A stretch of 64,000 nt of DNA, from assembly GCF_001641265.1 (NCBI RefSeq), contig NW_020167523.1:1426001-1490000 (forward strand), given 5' to 3'. Position 1 is the first letter of the stretch, and each line of letters opens with the position of its first letter. Both the position numbers and the translations under genes were made by a program. Under the pieces are notes generated by a model. It had not been told where the DNA came from, did not search any database, and was given only the letters and a program-made list of their open reading frames with translations. This document shows, one piece after another, positions 52,554 through 63,161 of the stretch. This DNA comes from Pseudogymnoascus destructans. Lineage: Eukaryota; Ascomycota; Leotiomycetes; Thelebolales; Thelebolaceae.

Positions 52554-55500
52554 TCACAAGCCCAATCCAAAGCTCCACCCGCGAATACGAGTGGTATAGA
52601 TGAAGAAGTAAACCAGCGCCCAGTTGATGATGCAGAAGGCAAGGAAAATGCCCATGCACTTCCACTTATCATCAGACTGAACATTAAGTGTGCGAAGATA
52701 CTCCTCTCCGGACGAAAACGCGCAGTACGTGCAGTCAGACGTGGCATCTGGGTTGCCGAGGTATCCCGACTTGGCGATCTTCGAGACGAAGTCGCCCGCG
52801 TAGTCGAGGCAGGTCTGGTTCGGTGGCGGGTTGAAGTGGCTGAGTTCGAGCGGACTGCAGATTACCGGGGTGGAACTGACAGTGCCAGCGAGGGAGCCGC
52901 GGATCCAGTAGGTGACGGGATTAACGTAGTACATCCAGTAGCGCCAGAAGACGGGGAAGGAGGCGTATGGAATGAAGACACCGTTGAAGAAAAACACCAT
53001 GACGAGGAAGAATGGAAGGACGTTGGAGATGACCGTGAAGGATGGCGCGAATGCCGTAACCCATTGACCCCAGCTCATTTGGAAGAGGTAGAATAGCATC
53101 GACATGAGATACATGTAGCCAGCGGAGCTGGAGTCAGTTGGAAGACCAGTAGGGTAGTACCAGCAAAGCCAGTAGATGGAACTCGTGAAAATGGCAGCTG
53201 GAATCTCGCCGAGGATACTGGATGTGCTGAAGGCGATCCAGCCATAGATTCGGCTGGGAAGTTCGCGAGATTCCCAAAGGCTACGGTTGGTATAAAACTT
53301 TGGGATGATGCTGTTCATCATGATTGGTGGGAGGAGAACAATAAGGAAGACTGAGAACATGCGGTTCTGCATGTCACCAACAGTGTTGCCAAGCTGCCAG
53401 AATGTCTAATGGTATGTTAGTTAAATTCTCAAAGTTAACGCGGCAAACTTACAAATCCATTGAAAATACCAGCAACGAAGCTGACAAAGATCTTTGAGTA
53501 GATATAGGAGGGATCGCGCCAGTATTGAGTAAAGAGGCGTTTTGTGAGCATAGTTGTCTGCAACATAACGGGCGCTGCAAATTCGTATTGAGTGCCCAAT
53601 TCTGGGGCAGGAAGTTGGCTTCGCTCCCTATTAATGCGCTCGATCTCTAGGGCGAGCTCTCTGTTATTACTCGAACTTCTCCACTCTTCATTCCAGTTGA
53701 CGACCTTTCCATCTCTGTAGCCTCGCTTGGCTGCGGTTTCCAGGATAAACTCTGCCACATTCTTCGAAGGTGGGCAGACAAATCCCCTTTCGGCGAAGTA
53801 CTTGACAACTGCAGACCCACCCTCGCCGACAGGACCGAAGTAGAACGTGTTTCCACCCGGGTTCAGAGCGAGAATCATGTCGAATTGGTTGATGAGCATG
53901 GAGGATGGCTGATGGATGGTGCAGACGATTGCCTGACCTGCAAGAGAAAGCTTCTTCAGGAATCGGATAATTGAGTATGCCGACTGGCTGTCCAACCCAC
54001 TCGTAGGCTCATCGAGGAACAGCAGCAGACTCGGCTTGGCGGCTAGCTCGACACCGATGGTCAGTCTCTTCCGCTGTTCGACGCCCAGAGAGGATACAAT
54101 TGCGTCCTGGATATCCTCAAGCTCTAGCAAGGTGATGATCTGGTCAACATAGGCTATCTTCTCTTCCTGGGGCACACTGCGATCCTGGCGAAGAATAGCC
54201 GAAAACTCGAGTGATTCCCGGATAGTCGCTGTCCCATCGTGCAGATCCATCTGTTCACAAAACCCTGTAGAACGCTGAAAATCAGGTCCCAAGGCCCGGC
54301 CATCGACCAACATATCCCCACTAATGACCCCGACGGTTTGCCTTTGGGCAAGGGTATTGAGAAGGGTAGTCTTTCCGGCACCCGAGGCACCCATCAACGC
54401 CACCATCACACCTGGCTTGACATACCCGCTGATGCCGTTCAAGAGCTTCTTCTCGCCGCCGTCATAAGGAACGGTATACTCCACATTGGACCAAGTAAAC
54501 ACACGGTCGCTGTTGCTCCACCTCTCGGCAGATTTCTCGCCTTCATTGATAGTGGTCGACTCAACCACTGCGTTAGGCTGGCTGCCGCCTTCCACGTCGT
54601 CGACAGTTGCCTTCTCTGATACAACAAGCTGCTTAGCCTTGCGCGTCTTCTTGAAGGACAACGTGCCACCACCTCCACCGGTGAATGATATCTTCTCAGC
54701 AGCGATGGCTGTAATAAGCGTGTAAAAAAGAAAGAAGGCGATCACGACACCGAAATTGCGCCATAAATGCTCTCTCGAGTAACCAAAAGATGCGGTGAGG
54801 TAACTAGACCCAGAAACCGTGGTGCTGCCAATCTCAGAGCCGGGTAGCGTACAACCTTGAAACTCGCGTGATGCACCTGGCCCCTGAGGAACCAGCTGCG
54901 AGTCGCTGCAAACCATGTCTCGTCCGGAAAATTCGTTTGTAATGACGGCCTCATAGGCATATGATATAGGATTGACGTAGTAAATCCATCCGAACCAAAT
55001 GTATTTGTTGACGAGAAGGGGCTTTGGGATGACATATCCGACGTATATAACCAATAAGTTGAGAGCAACTCCTGCGAAGCGAACAGCGTCATCAATGCTC
55101 GGTGAAACGGCAGCGAACATACGATACATCGCAGTAAGGCACAGAGTTGTAACATAGACGAAGAGAGTATATATGAAGAATTTCGCCGCAGTCATGTCCA
55201 TGCTGCTCAAAAAGAAGGTTATGATGGCGAATACAACAACCTGGCTGAGAATGAGGGGAATGTCAACCACAGCGCGAGCAATCGACACTGCCGAGGGCCG
55301 ATAAAAGGCGTAGTCCTTGTGACGGGCAATGACTTCTCTTCCAGAGACGGCCTTCATCAGCTCAGTGAGTTGAAGCCAGCCCGGGAACACAATAGAGAAG
55401 AACAGCACGCCGCTGCGAGAGAAAGCACCGCTGGTATCGAGAGCCTGCCCATAGAAAAGCGACCCGACGATGAGGGCATTGGCAATGATGACGAAGAATT

Positions 55501-57079
55501 TAGTATACAGCGACGTCTTGTCGCCGAGGGTGAGCCAGAACTCGCGCTTGGTGCACGCGATGACTTGGCGGTAGAATGATACGGTGTAGCTCGACTCCTT
55601 CGAGACATGCTTGCTTTTAGATTGATTGACAGTTTGCTCAAAGCGACGGGTGTCGGCGTTGTCGGTCTCCTGTATCCTGGCTTCGTATCCACTGACATCT
55701 TGCAGGAGACGCTTGTAGCTCTCGCTAGCTCTAAACACAGTCTCGAGTTCCTCTGCAGTCTTTGGCATGGAGGCCTCACGGCCGGGCTGGAAGCGCCTCG
55801 CGTTGGGGTCGCAAAGAGAAGTGAGAAAATCAGATGTTGTCTCTCCAGCTGTGCACAGAAAGCCCAAGCTTTCGAAATACTCCTTGGCCTCGGTAGCAGG
55901 GCCTTGATACAACATGCGACCCTCCTCGATAACCAGAACCTTGTCCATGAGATCGTAGATCCCCTCGCCAGCCTGGTAGAGCGTGACGAATGTGGTTCGG
56001 TTGCTGACATCAGTCATCACCCGCAAGGACTTTGCATAATCGAGGGCAGTGCTGGCGTCGAGACCTCTTGTCGAATTGTCCCAACAGACAACTGTAGATT
56101 TCGTTGCCAGAGTCTCTGCAATACCGACACGCTTCCTCTCTCCACCAGAAACTCCACGAGAAAAGGCATCACCGACAAGGGTTTTCTTGGTGTGGCTGAT
56201 GCCAAACATCTTCATGAGGGCATTAGCAACAATGGGAATACTATCCTGGTCCTGTTTCTTGGTCTTGTTCATCAGAGCGAATTTCAGCGTCTGCCAGACA
56301 TTGAGCGATGGGAAATGCTGGTCATCCTCCGGGTTGTAGTTGACTTCTCCACGGTAAAGTTTGTGCTGTACGTCAGCGGGAATGCCTCCGTACGTGACAT
56401 TGCCGTTGACTGCCACAAAGCTGGAACGTTCATTGGCGATGGTCTTCAAGAACGTAGAGCATCCAGAGCCAGGCCGTCCGAGGACGAGCATCATCTCGCC
56501 ATCGCGAACAGCGCCGGTAAAATCATGTATTAAGTTCCTCGTCGGCGGCGCCTTCCTGAATTTGAGAGCAGGAATGAGATTGGATGCGTGGCGGTACAGG
56601 TCTGGGCCCAACGAACCCAACACCGCATCGGGCAAGGTCTTTACAAAGGTAACAGAGGAGTTGACTCCCACCACGGTCATGTTTTTGAAAACGACTCCGA
56701 TCTTCTTACCGGCACCTCCAGCAGTCGTGCGGCGCTCGAGCTGGCCACCCAAGAGAAAACGGTCGAGCTGGAAGTCTTCTGAATCGTCAGGCTCGCCAGC
56801 AATATCAGCCTCGTCGTCGGCCAGCTTCTTCCTCTTTCCTGCGGCCGATTGGGTTCTCTTGTGAGACCCCAGCTTTGATAATTCCTTCCTCATCTCACTC
56901 AACTCTTCAATGGCTCCATGGCGGGACACAGCCTCCTGGTCGCCATCTTCGCCCCATGTTCCTCCACGAATACTCTCCTTTGAGGCGACTGAGTGGACGG
57001 CAGTTGATCCCAGCGGTGTGGCATTGTAGCTGAGGACGTCCTCGTCTATGGGAGACGGAGACTCAGTGCGGGTCGCCAT
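52554..57079 (-). CDS. full-size PDR-type (ABCG) multidrug transporter
   Basis: There are two exons on the minus strand, 57079-53453 and 53405-52554, with a 47-bp intron (GTAAGT...ATTAG) joining GIFNGF to TFWQLGNTVGDM, giving 1492 residues. The layout is NBD1-TMD1-NBD2-TMD2. NBD1 has the fungal degenerate Walker A GRPGSGCST (~200), signature VSGGERKRV and Walker B VVCWDNSTRGLD. NBD2 has Walker A GASGAGKTT (~896), signature LGVEQRKRLTIG and Walker B LLLFLDEPTSGLD. This asymmetry is diagnostic of PDR transporters, plasma-membrane pumps exporting azoles and other hydrophobic toxins. The last extracellular loop carries paired Cys residues (CTYCAFSSGEEYL). Just after the stop, one frame over, IGAAKSGIISLFKGGKKSEK reads like the normal lysine-rich tail, so a one-base deletion near 52558 may have shortened the protein by ~25 residues. 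Confidence 0.92.
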
Positions 57080-57785
57080 AGCTGGGTATGTTTCTGGAGA
57101 TAATCTTCATAGTAGCTGGGGAAATGAGATTTATGTATATATAGATAAACAAAACAAGGGTACCAGCGGGAGATGGCGTAGGGGGGGCTAGCACAGGGAT
57201 CTAAGGATCGATGGAGGATGAGTAATTGTGAGTAGTGGGTGACTAAGGAGGGAGAAAGAGCCACTAACGGCCCCTAAACAAGAGTCAAGAGCAGCTAAGA
57301 TGCACTAATGCAGCCTAACCACGAGCCATAGACGCTAGGAGAGAGGCAATAAGGAGATAGTCTACGTACGCCTCTAGGGCAACCAACCAGATAGACACCG
57401 GAAAGGGATCAGGGAAAAAGGATTATAAATCAAGGTGTGGTAGTTGATTGGAAATCAAACCTTAGAATTAGAAGCCGCATTTCCTAGCACATGCGAGCAT
57501 GCTGGTGGTAGGATTCAAGGATCCACGCCCTACGTAGTAGTACTAGACTAACGCGGCGAGACGAGTTCGGGGGTGCGGCGTAGCCAGTAGAGTTAGTTAG
57601 TAAAAAGCGAAGAGGCGAAGAGATTTTTAGGATTGCCGATAGGGGAAATATGAAAATAATGGGTTTTAACTTTTTCTTGGCGCCTAATGTCACGCGGTCG
57701 CCTAGTGAACATTGCTTACCACAGGTTACGGCTGATGGGATGATAAATAGATCTTTACGCATTACTCTCTCTCTATATGTCCCGC
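57080..57785. other. promoter region of the ABC transporter and flank
   Basis: No gene is seen. CACTAATGCAGCC-type and CCACTAACGGCCCC phrases occur but show no clear regulator site that I can name. Confidence 0.4.
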
Positions 57786-57844
57786 AAAGCCCGTCTCTAC
57801 AAGCGTGTCACCTTGATAGTGACACGCTTGTAGAGACGGGCTTT
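57786..57844. repeat. perfect 26-bp palindrome with 7-nt loop
   Basis: The left arm 57786-57811 (AAAGCCCGTCTCTACAAGCG...) and right arm 57819-57844 are exact reverse complements, with loop CTTGATA. It lies 18 bp from a solo LTR and 0.7 kb upstream of the ABC transporter start. Confidence 0.95.
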
Positions 57845-57862
57845 CGATGCACAACCCCTTCC

Positions 57863-58062
57863 TGTAAGGAAGGCCATCACGTGCCACCACGTGAGGCCCA
57901 CTTGGTAGGGCCCGTAGGGCTCGGTAAAGTAGGGCGCAAGGCGCCTGGATAAAAGAGGCTGGAGGCCTCAGAAGAAGGCCTCCAGTCAATAGTCGCTATA
58001 TCTACGTAGACCTATTGTGCTTACAGAATACGATACCTTCCCGTAGGTTTACGACCCTTACA
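57863..58062 (+). repeat. solo LTR (TGTAAGG...CCCTTACA), second copy
   Basis: It is closely related to 25037-25273 but lacks ~37 bp near the right end. The flanks CTTCC and CTTTG are not a clean duplication. It abuts the 3' end of the GH94-like relic. Confidence 0.85.
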
Positions 58063-58065
58063 CTT

Positions 58066-59225
58066 TGCATCACCACGCAGACTCCACAGGCCCTCGGCAA
58101 AAGCGTTATGCCTACGACACCGTGCCCGTCCGTGTTGAACAACTGACTAGATCTTCCCGCAGTTCTTAGAAAGTCCTTCCAGGCGCCACGGTAGTAGTTA
58201 GGGATGAACACTGGCAGCTGCCCGCGCTGTAAATAATCCTCTTCAGTTGGCCCAGGGATCATCTCCCGTAATAGTTTATAAGCGCGGTCCTTCTCCCCGA
58301 TGCCGTATAAACTGTAAATGTAGAAGACGGCCGCTTGGTTGTACACGGATCCATTTTCCGCAGACCTAGCGCGCTTCTGCGTCAAGCGTCCCACGTCCTC
58401 GCGCATACCGCTAAACGGCGGAGCAAATATGAGGACACCGTACGTCGTGCTCAGCTGCTCGTCTACCTGCGGCAGCATCTTTTTGCGCTGTCTGGCATCC
58501 CGCCATCTAGGTCTTGCTGGGCAAGTGAAATCATGAAGGCTTTCCGTGCCACTTCTGGTTTGAGAAAGTTCATAATCGCTCGCGGCCTCGGAAAGCCTTT
58601 TTTACTAAAATATTTCTCACGCATAGAGCGGATCTCAGCATCGTCCAGAGCGGGCCCGAAAAGGAAACGGTATTCACGCTGGTCATCAGCTTCCAGAGTC
58701 TCGCGATACTGCACAGCAGCAGCTGGAGTCTCATACCGCGCATCACCACCACCCAGCCCTGGCTTCATCACCGCCGAGGGGGCATGTAGACCGCCCTCGC
58801 CCTCAAACACTTTCTGCGTAGTCTCCCATGAATTAGGCGGCGTCCCGCACAGGAAGTAAGATTTGTCCTTCAGCAGCTTATTCTTGAAGTAGTCTTCCGC
58901 CTTTTGATAAGGCGTAATGCTGGTCCCCACCACGGCTCCCAGATCCGGACGGTACTCTGCAGATTGGTTCATCCATGACATATTGCCGAATGGGAAATAC
59001 GGGTAGACGCTGATCTTGCGCGGACGGCCCGACGGATTGGTTACCTTCACCGTCCACATCTCCACCACGTCCTACGTGGGTAAGCCAACGCCATCTCCAC
59101 ACGGATCCCAACTTCTCCACCGTCCACGCAGTATCGCTCTTGCCCGCCGAGAACAAGAACCTGTCCACTGGCCCGCGCACAGGCTCGAACGGCGCAAAGA
59201 ACAGCTGGTCAGCCTCCTCACCTTA
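58066..59225 (-). pseudogene. GH94-like glycoside phosphorylase pseudogene
   Basis: On the minus strand the order of legible blocks is LFFAPFEPVRGPVDRFLFSA, MWTVKVTNPSGRPRKISVYP, SWMNQSAEYRPDLGAVVGTS, GDARYETPAAAVQYRETL, then ARKAFMISLAQQDLDGGMPD, a deletion, RSAENGSVYNQAAVFYIYSL and LQRGQLPVFIPNYYRGAWKD, GRSSQLFN. These match cellobiose-phosphorylase-like GH94 proteins. The catalytic centre between the GAMPD-like block and the NGSVYN block is mostly deleted, both termini are lost, and there are at least three frameshifts. GH94 enzymes phosphorolyse beta-glucosides and are mainly bacterial, so the fungal gene may derive from transfer. Confidence 0.75.
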
Positions 59226-59231
59226 ATATAG

Positions 59232-59688
59232 GCGAAGCGGCCGGGGTGACGGTTGAGGTTATAAGAAAGTTTATGGCCACTTTGACAGATCTAAGTTTTA
59301 TGATCCTTGCTAGGCGCGTCAATGATTTCACGGATTATATCCGTTCCACGGTCCGACCTCGGGCTCGGGCATTGGAACTTAAAGGTTGGAGGTCATTCCG
59401 ACGGCGTGTTATAGTCACGGTAAGACACAGAGGGCGGCATAAGAACTGTGGCATTGATTGTGTTACATATGGACGAGTGGCATTGAATCCAGACCAGAAT
59501 AGCCTTGACAACTGGTCTAGTACAATTTACTATAGAAAAACGAGGAAATATCAGTTGCTCATGATGGTGATATGCGTCCATATAATTCCACAATCCCGGT
59601 GTCAGGGTGAGGGGTGAGATCCCCCACGGTTGGTAAAGTCCTAGCACGGGATTATGGGCGGTTTCCGAAATTATATGGGGTAGACCTG
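59232..59688. other. gap, no gene seen
   Basis: Mixed composition with short frames lacking motifs. Confidence 0.4.
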
Positions 59689-59689
59689 G

Positions 59690-61765
59690 AATAAGTTTAG
59701 GGCAAAAGATCCATATACCCCGTACAACGCGTAAAAAGATCGATATACCCTGTATGTTTTAAAAAGATCTATATGCCCTGTAACCCCCCAGTCTCCAGTC
59801 CCCCCAAGCCGTAGTCCTCCGTAACCCCCCCCCCTACCAAAAACAGCCATAACGGCCAGTTGAGCTCACCAACCTCATTGATGAGGCTGGCGACAGCACC
59901 GGGCATTGTGCCCTGCCTCGCCGCAGGTTCCGCAGCGAGAGCGGACAACAAGAGGATCTCGCCGTCGAGGTCGACGGCAATCCTCTCGCCGAATCCTCTC
60001 CTTCCTAGGCCTCCCGCGCGGGACCCGTGTAATCGGAGGATCACACGGGTCCTGCGCATTAACCTCCAGCTCCGATATATCAATCGGAGTAAGAGGAACA
60101 ACATAGGCAGCTGCCCATTGGGCAGCTGACATTGTAACAGGGAGAAAGGGGGCTAATTGCCCCCCTCCAGCGAAGATCAGTGTAATGGCAAGGACCTCGT
60201 TGATACAGCGGCAGGGACATATTCCTGCCGCCGTATCAACGAGGTAGATGGTGCCGTCTGGCTGCACCACCCTCCCCGTTGTTGGGGAAGAGATCTGGAC
60301 CCGGTTGCTCCGGGCCAATTCTCTTCCCTCCTCAATCCTAGCGTCGACGAACGGAGTCGTCAACCGGCCCTCAGTAATGGCAGAGGTTGCTGCTAGCAAC
60401 CTCTGCCCCCGCTTCTCCATCACTCGATGCCAGATGGCATCAAGGAGCTCCACAATAGGGAGCTCCCGGTCGATGCGGAGAACCTGATTTAGGATCTCCG
60501 CAATGTTGCTAGTATCGTGGCCAAATCGACGGCCACGAAACCAAGCCTCTGCCCAAGTCTCGAGGTAAAGAGCCGCCTCCAGCTTCTTTGCTCGGATCTT
60601 TTCGAGGGCGCCATCCCAGGCTGCCCTCTCTTCGCCCGTGCTGCAGCCCAGAAAAGGGGCTGTAGCGCCCTTCCAAACTTCTCCGTGAAGTTCTCTTTAA
60701 GGTGGTGGCAGCAATGTGCTACTACCAACCTCCCTCCCAAACCCCTCTCTGCCTCCCGAAGCCCCTTGTCTCTATCAGAGACAAGGGTGCTCTCCTCTAT
60801 CACAAGCTCAGGGAGAGCTAAACGGAGGTGGTTTAAGAACCACCCCCAAGATTCCCCGTTCTCCGACTCCACCACTGCCCACGCAAGAGGGACAAGCTCG
60901 CCATTAGCATCAATACCAACGGCAAGCAGTAACGTAAGGATAAAACGGGCCTTTAAAAAGGTCCCGTCTACTGCCACTAGCCGGCGGCATAGAGTAAACG
61001 TGCCCCTCGAAACTGAGGGCAAACAAAGATGCGCTTAAAGCGCATGTGGATATCCTGAAGGAGATCTACATGTGCCCCACGAGACTTCCTCTCAAGGAGC
61101 TCCTTGTAGGCACGGCACAGCTGGAAGCTGTGCCGTTGGGCGCCAATATCGCCATCAAGAAGGCGTAGGCAGCATTCCTGCGCCCTCTTGTAGTCAATCT
61201 CCTCCGCAAATCGAATGCGGAGGAGATCTCTAATCTCCTTTGGGGTGGTTTTCGTCGTCACATTCAGGTGACGAGAGACCACCGGATCTAGCCAAGCCTT
61301 CTTCGACGAGGAGGCAGACTTCCGCACTCCTCGGCCGATGCAGGAGTGCTCTGGCTCGATAATAGTAGGGCCCATAACGAGGGCTCCTCATCATCATCGT
61401 AAAAGGTGGGTGTAGCTCGGCATCGCCAGCTACACCCATCCTCCTTCTCTGCACAGATGAAGGAGGCCTTTGTAGCCTCCCTCTTCTCCGTCCAAAAGGA
61501 GAATTTGCCCTTGACAGCCCAGTCGTCAAGGGCCCGAACAAGGGCGTCGAGGTTGAGAAACTCGGCCTTATCCGATGGGACCGAGAGCCCTGCGAGTGAG
61601 GCCATATCGGCCAAAGGGAGAGGGAGGGAGGGAGAGACGTCTCGTCGAGTGCTTCCGAAGGTCGCCGTGGGGGAAGGAGGTGGACGCGCGACGCGTAAAG
61701 TGGAATCCTATTAATAGTTAGTACAGGGTATATTAATCTTTTTCGCTTACTTGCAGGGTATATAA
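59690..61765 (-). mobile_element. MULE (Mutator-like) DNA transposon
   Basis: The left end contains three copies of a motif like AAAAAGATCGATATACCCTG (59690-59785); the right end has its inverse CAGGGTATATTAATCTTTTT (61726-61745) and GCAGGGTATAT again at 61756. Between them is a minus-strand MULE transposase. Exact element ends and a 9-bp duplication were not resolved. Confidence 0.65.
59875..61614 (-). pseudogene. MULE transposase with SWIM region and zinc knuckle, frameshifted
   Basis: Blocks in order on the minus strand are: an N-terminal zinc-binding region (SFICAEKEDGCSWRCRATPT, 61614-61380); a helical region with DPVVSRHLNVTTKTTPKEIR; the DDE core RRLVAVDGTFLKARF, LLAVGIDANGELVPLAWAVV and STLVSDRDKGL with HCCHHLKENF (61000-60680); the SWIM-like segment ending CPCRCINEVL; and a final zinc knuckle CGTCGEAGHNARCC. 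Frameshifts near 61375, 60990 and 60480 split it into four frames, so it is inactive although GC content is normal and RIP is not evident. Confidence 0.85.
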
Positions 61766-61904
61766 GTTTACTCTCCGTAGTTCGAGGATAGATTGGCGTA
61801 TACGTGTGGGGGATCTCCACCCTCTAACTGTTGAAAGGAGTACCGGGATACGGAAGTCTCATACAAATCGTATGGTATCTCGAGTAGCCGGGACTGACAC
61901 TTTT

Positions 61905-62030
61905 TGGGCGCAACGTCAGGAGGGAAGCACAGCAAATACAGTATTTTGAATAGAACAAATCAAATTAATTACTACCTAATCTACGGGCCTACGTACGCTA
62001 TTTGTAGCCCTGGGGGAAACTTCCAAAGTC
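61905..62030. repeat. diverged copia LTR fragment and 2x ~43-bp repeat
   Basis: 61910-61995 (GCGCAACGTCAGGAGG, ATTAATTACTACCTAATCTA, GGGCCTACGTACGC) aligns with the inner part of the copia LTR at 10112-10205. It is followed by two copies of a unit around AACTTCCAAAGTCCGAACGA (61998 onward and 62049 onward). Confidence 0.55.
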
Positions 62031-62204
62031 CGAACGAGCCGAAGCTTCGTAGCCTTAGTGGGAACTTCCAAAGTCCGAACGAGCTGAGCTTCGTAGGACT
62101 TACCGTCCTCGGAGGGGTGGTCGCTGGCGTTGTTGTTGGAGACAACAAGAAGAAGTGGACGCGGCTGCGTACTCATAGTCTGGCTTACAACAATGAACTC
62201 TGAA

Positions 62205-63161
62205 TCGGGTTAGCGCGGCCTGCGTCATCTCAAGCGCAACGGTAGTAACGAGCTCAGATGGGCGGGCAAAGGCAAAAAAGGTGCAGCCTGGCAATCGGGA
62301 ATGGGTTACAGTAATCCAAGGCGTTAGTTCTCAAGGTTGGGCAGTGCCGCCATTTGTCATTGTGGCAGGTAAAAACCACCTTGCATCTTGGTATGAGAAT
62401 AGCGGATTTCCAGCAGATTGGGTAATCGCTGTTACCGCTGGACTACAAACGAGAGAGGTATGGATTGGATTCAGCATTTTGAGAAGCACACAAAGCCCCG
62501 GAGTGTTGGTGGTTATCGCTTGTTAGTCCTTGATGGTCATGAGAGCCACCACTCAGACAAGTTTGAGGAGTACTGCAAAGAACACAACATTATTACGCTT
62601 TGTATGCCTGCTCACTCTTCCCATATACTCCAACCACTTGATGTTGGCTGTTTTGGCCCATTAAAGAGAGCTTACAGTCGGCAAATTGAAGATATGATGC
62701 GGGCTCATATTATTCACATTACTAAGGATGACTTCTTTCCTGCCTTCCACGCTGCATTTAACATTGCAATGACAGAAAGCAATATTCAGGGAGGGTTCCG
62801 AGGTGCTGGGCTTCTTCCATTTAGCCCTGAGAGTGTAATATCTACACTTGACCTTAGGTTTAAGACGCCAACACCTCCAACCTCTCGCCCAAACACCGCT
62901 CAACCATGGGTTTCTCAGACACCAAATAACCCAACTGAAGCTGTATCACAGTCTACTTTTATTAAAAACCGAATTGCGCATCATCAAAATAGCTCTCCAA
63001 CCTCAATCTATGCAGCTGTTGACCAGTTTACAAAGGGTGCATCGCAAATAATGCATCAATTAGCATTGTTAAAAGCAGAGAACCAAAACCTGCGACAGGC
63101 AAATGAAGTGCTAAGCAAGCGCCGGAGAGCTAAAAAAACACGACTACAGCAAGGAGGATCA
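62205..63161 (+). pseudogene. pogo/Fot1-type transposase, 5'-truncated, one frameshift
   Basis: The first frame (to ~62440) reads WVTVIQGVSSQGWAVPPFVI and GKNHLASWYENSGFPADW; the next frame (62435-63161) reads TNERGMDWIQHFEKHTK, YRLLVLDGHESHHSDKF (second catalytic Asp), HILQPLDVGCFGPLKRAYSR (third Asp) and an acidic/Gln-rich tail. The N-terminal helix-turn-helix and first Asp are absent. It belongs to a different subfamily from the copy at 38.1 kb. A gypsy LTR cuts it at 63162. Confidence 0.85.

Noticed and set aside
55607..56533. 308-residue plus-strand frame in the ABC transporter
   Set aside because: It lies antisense to NBD1 and shows no recognisable motif.
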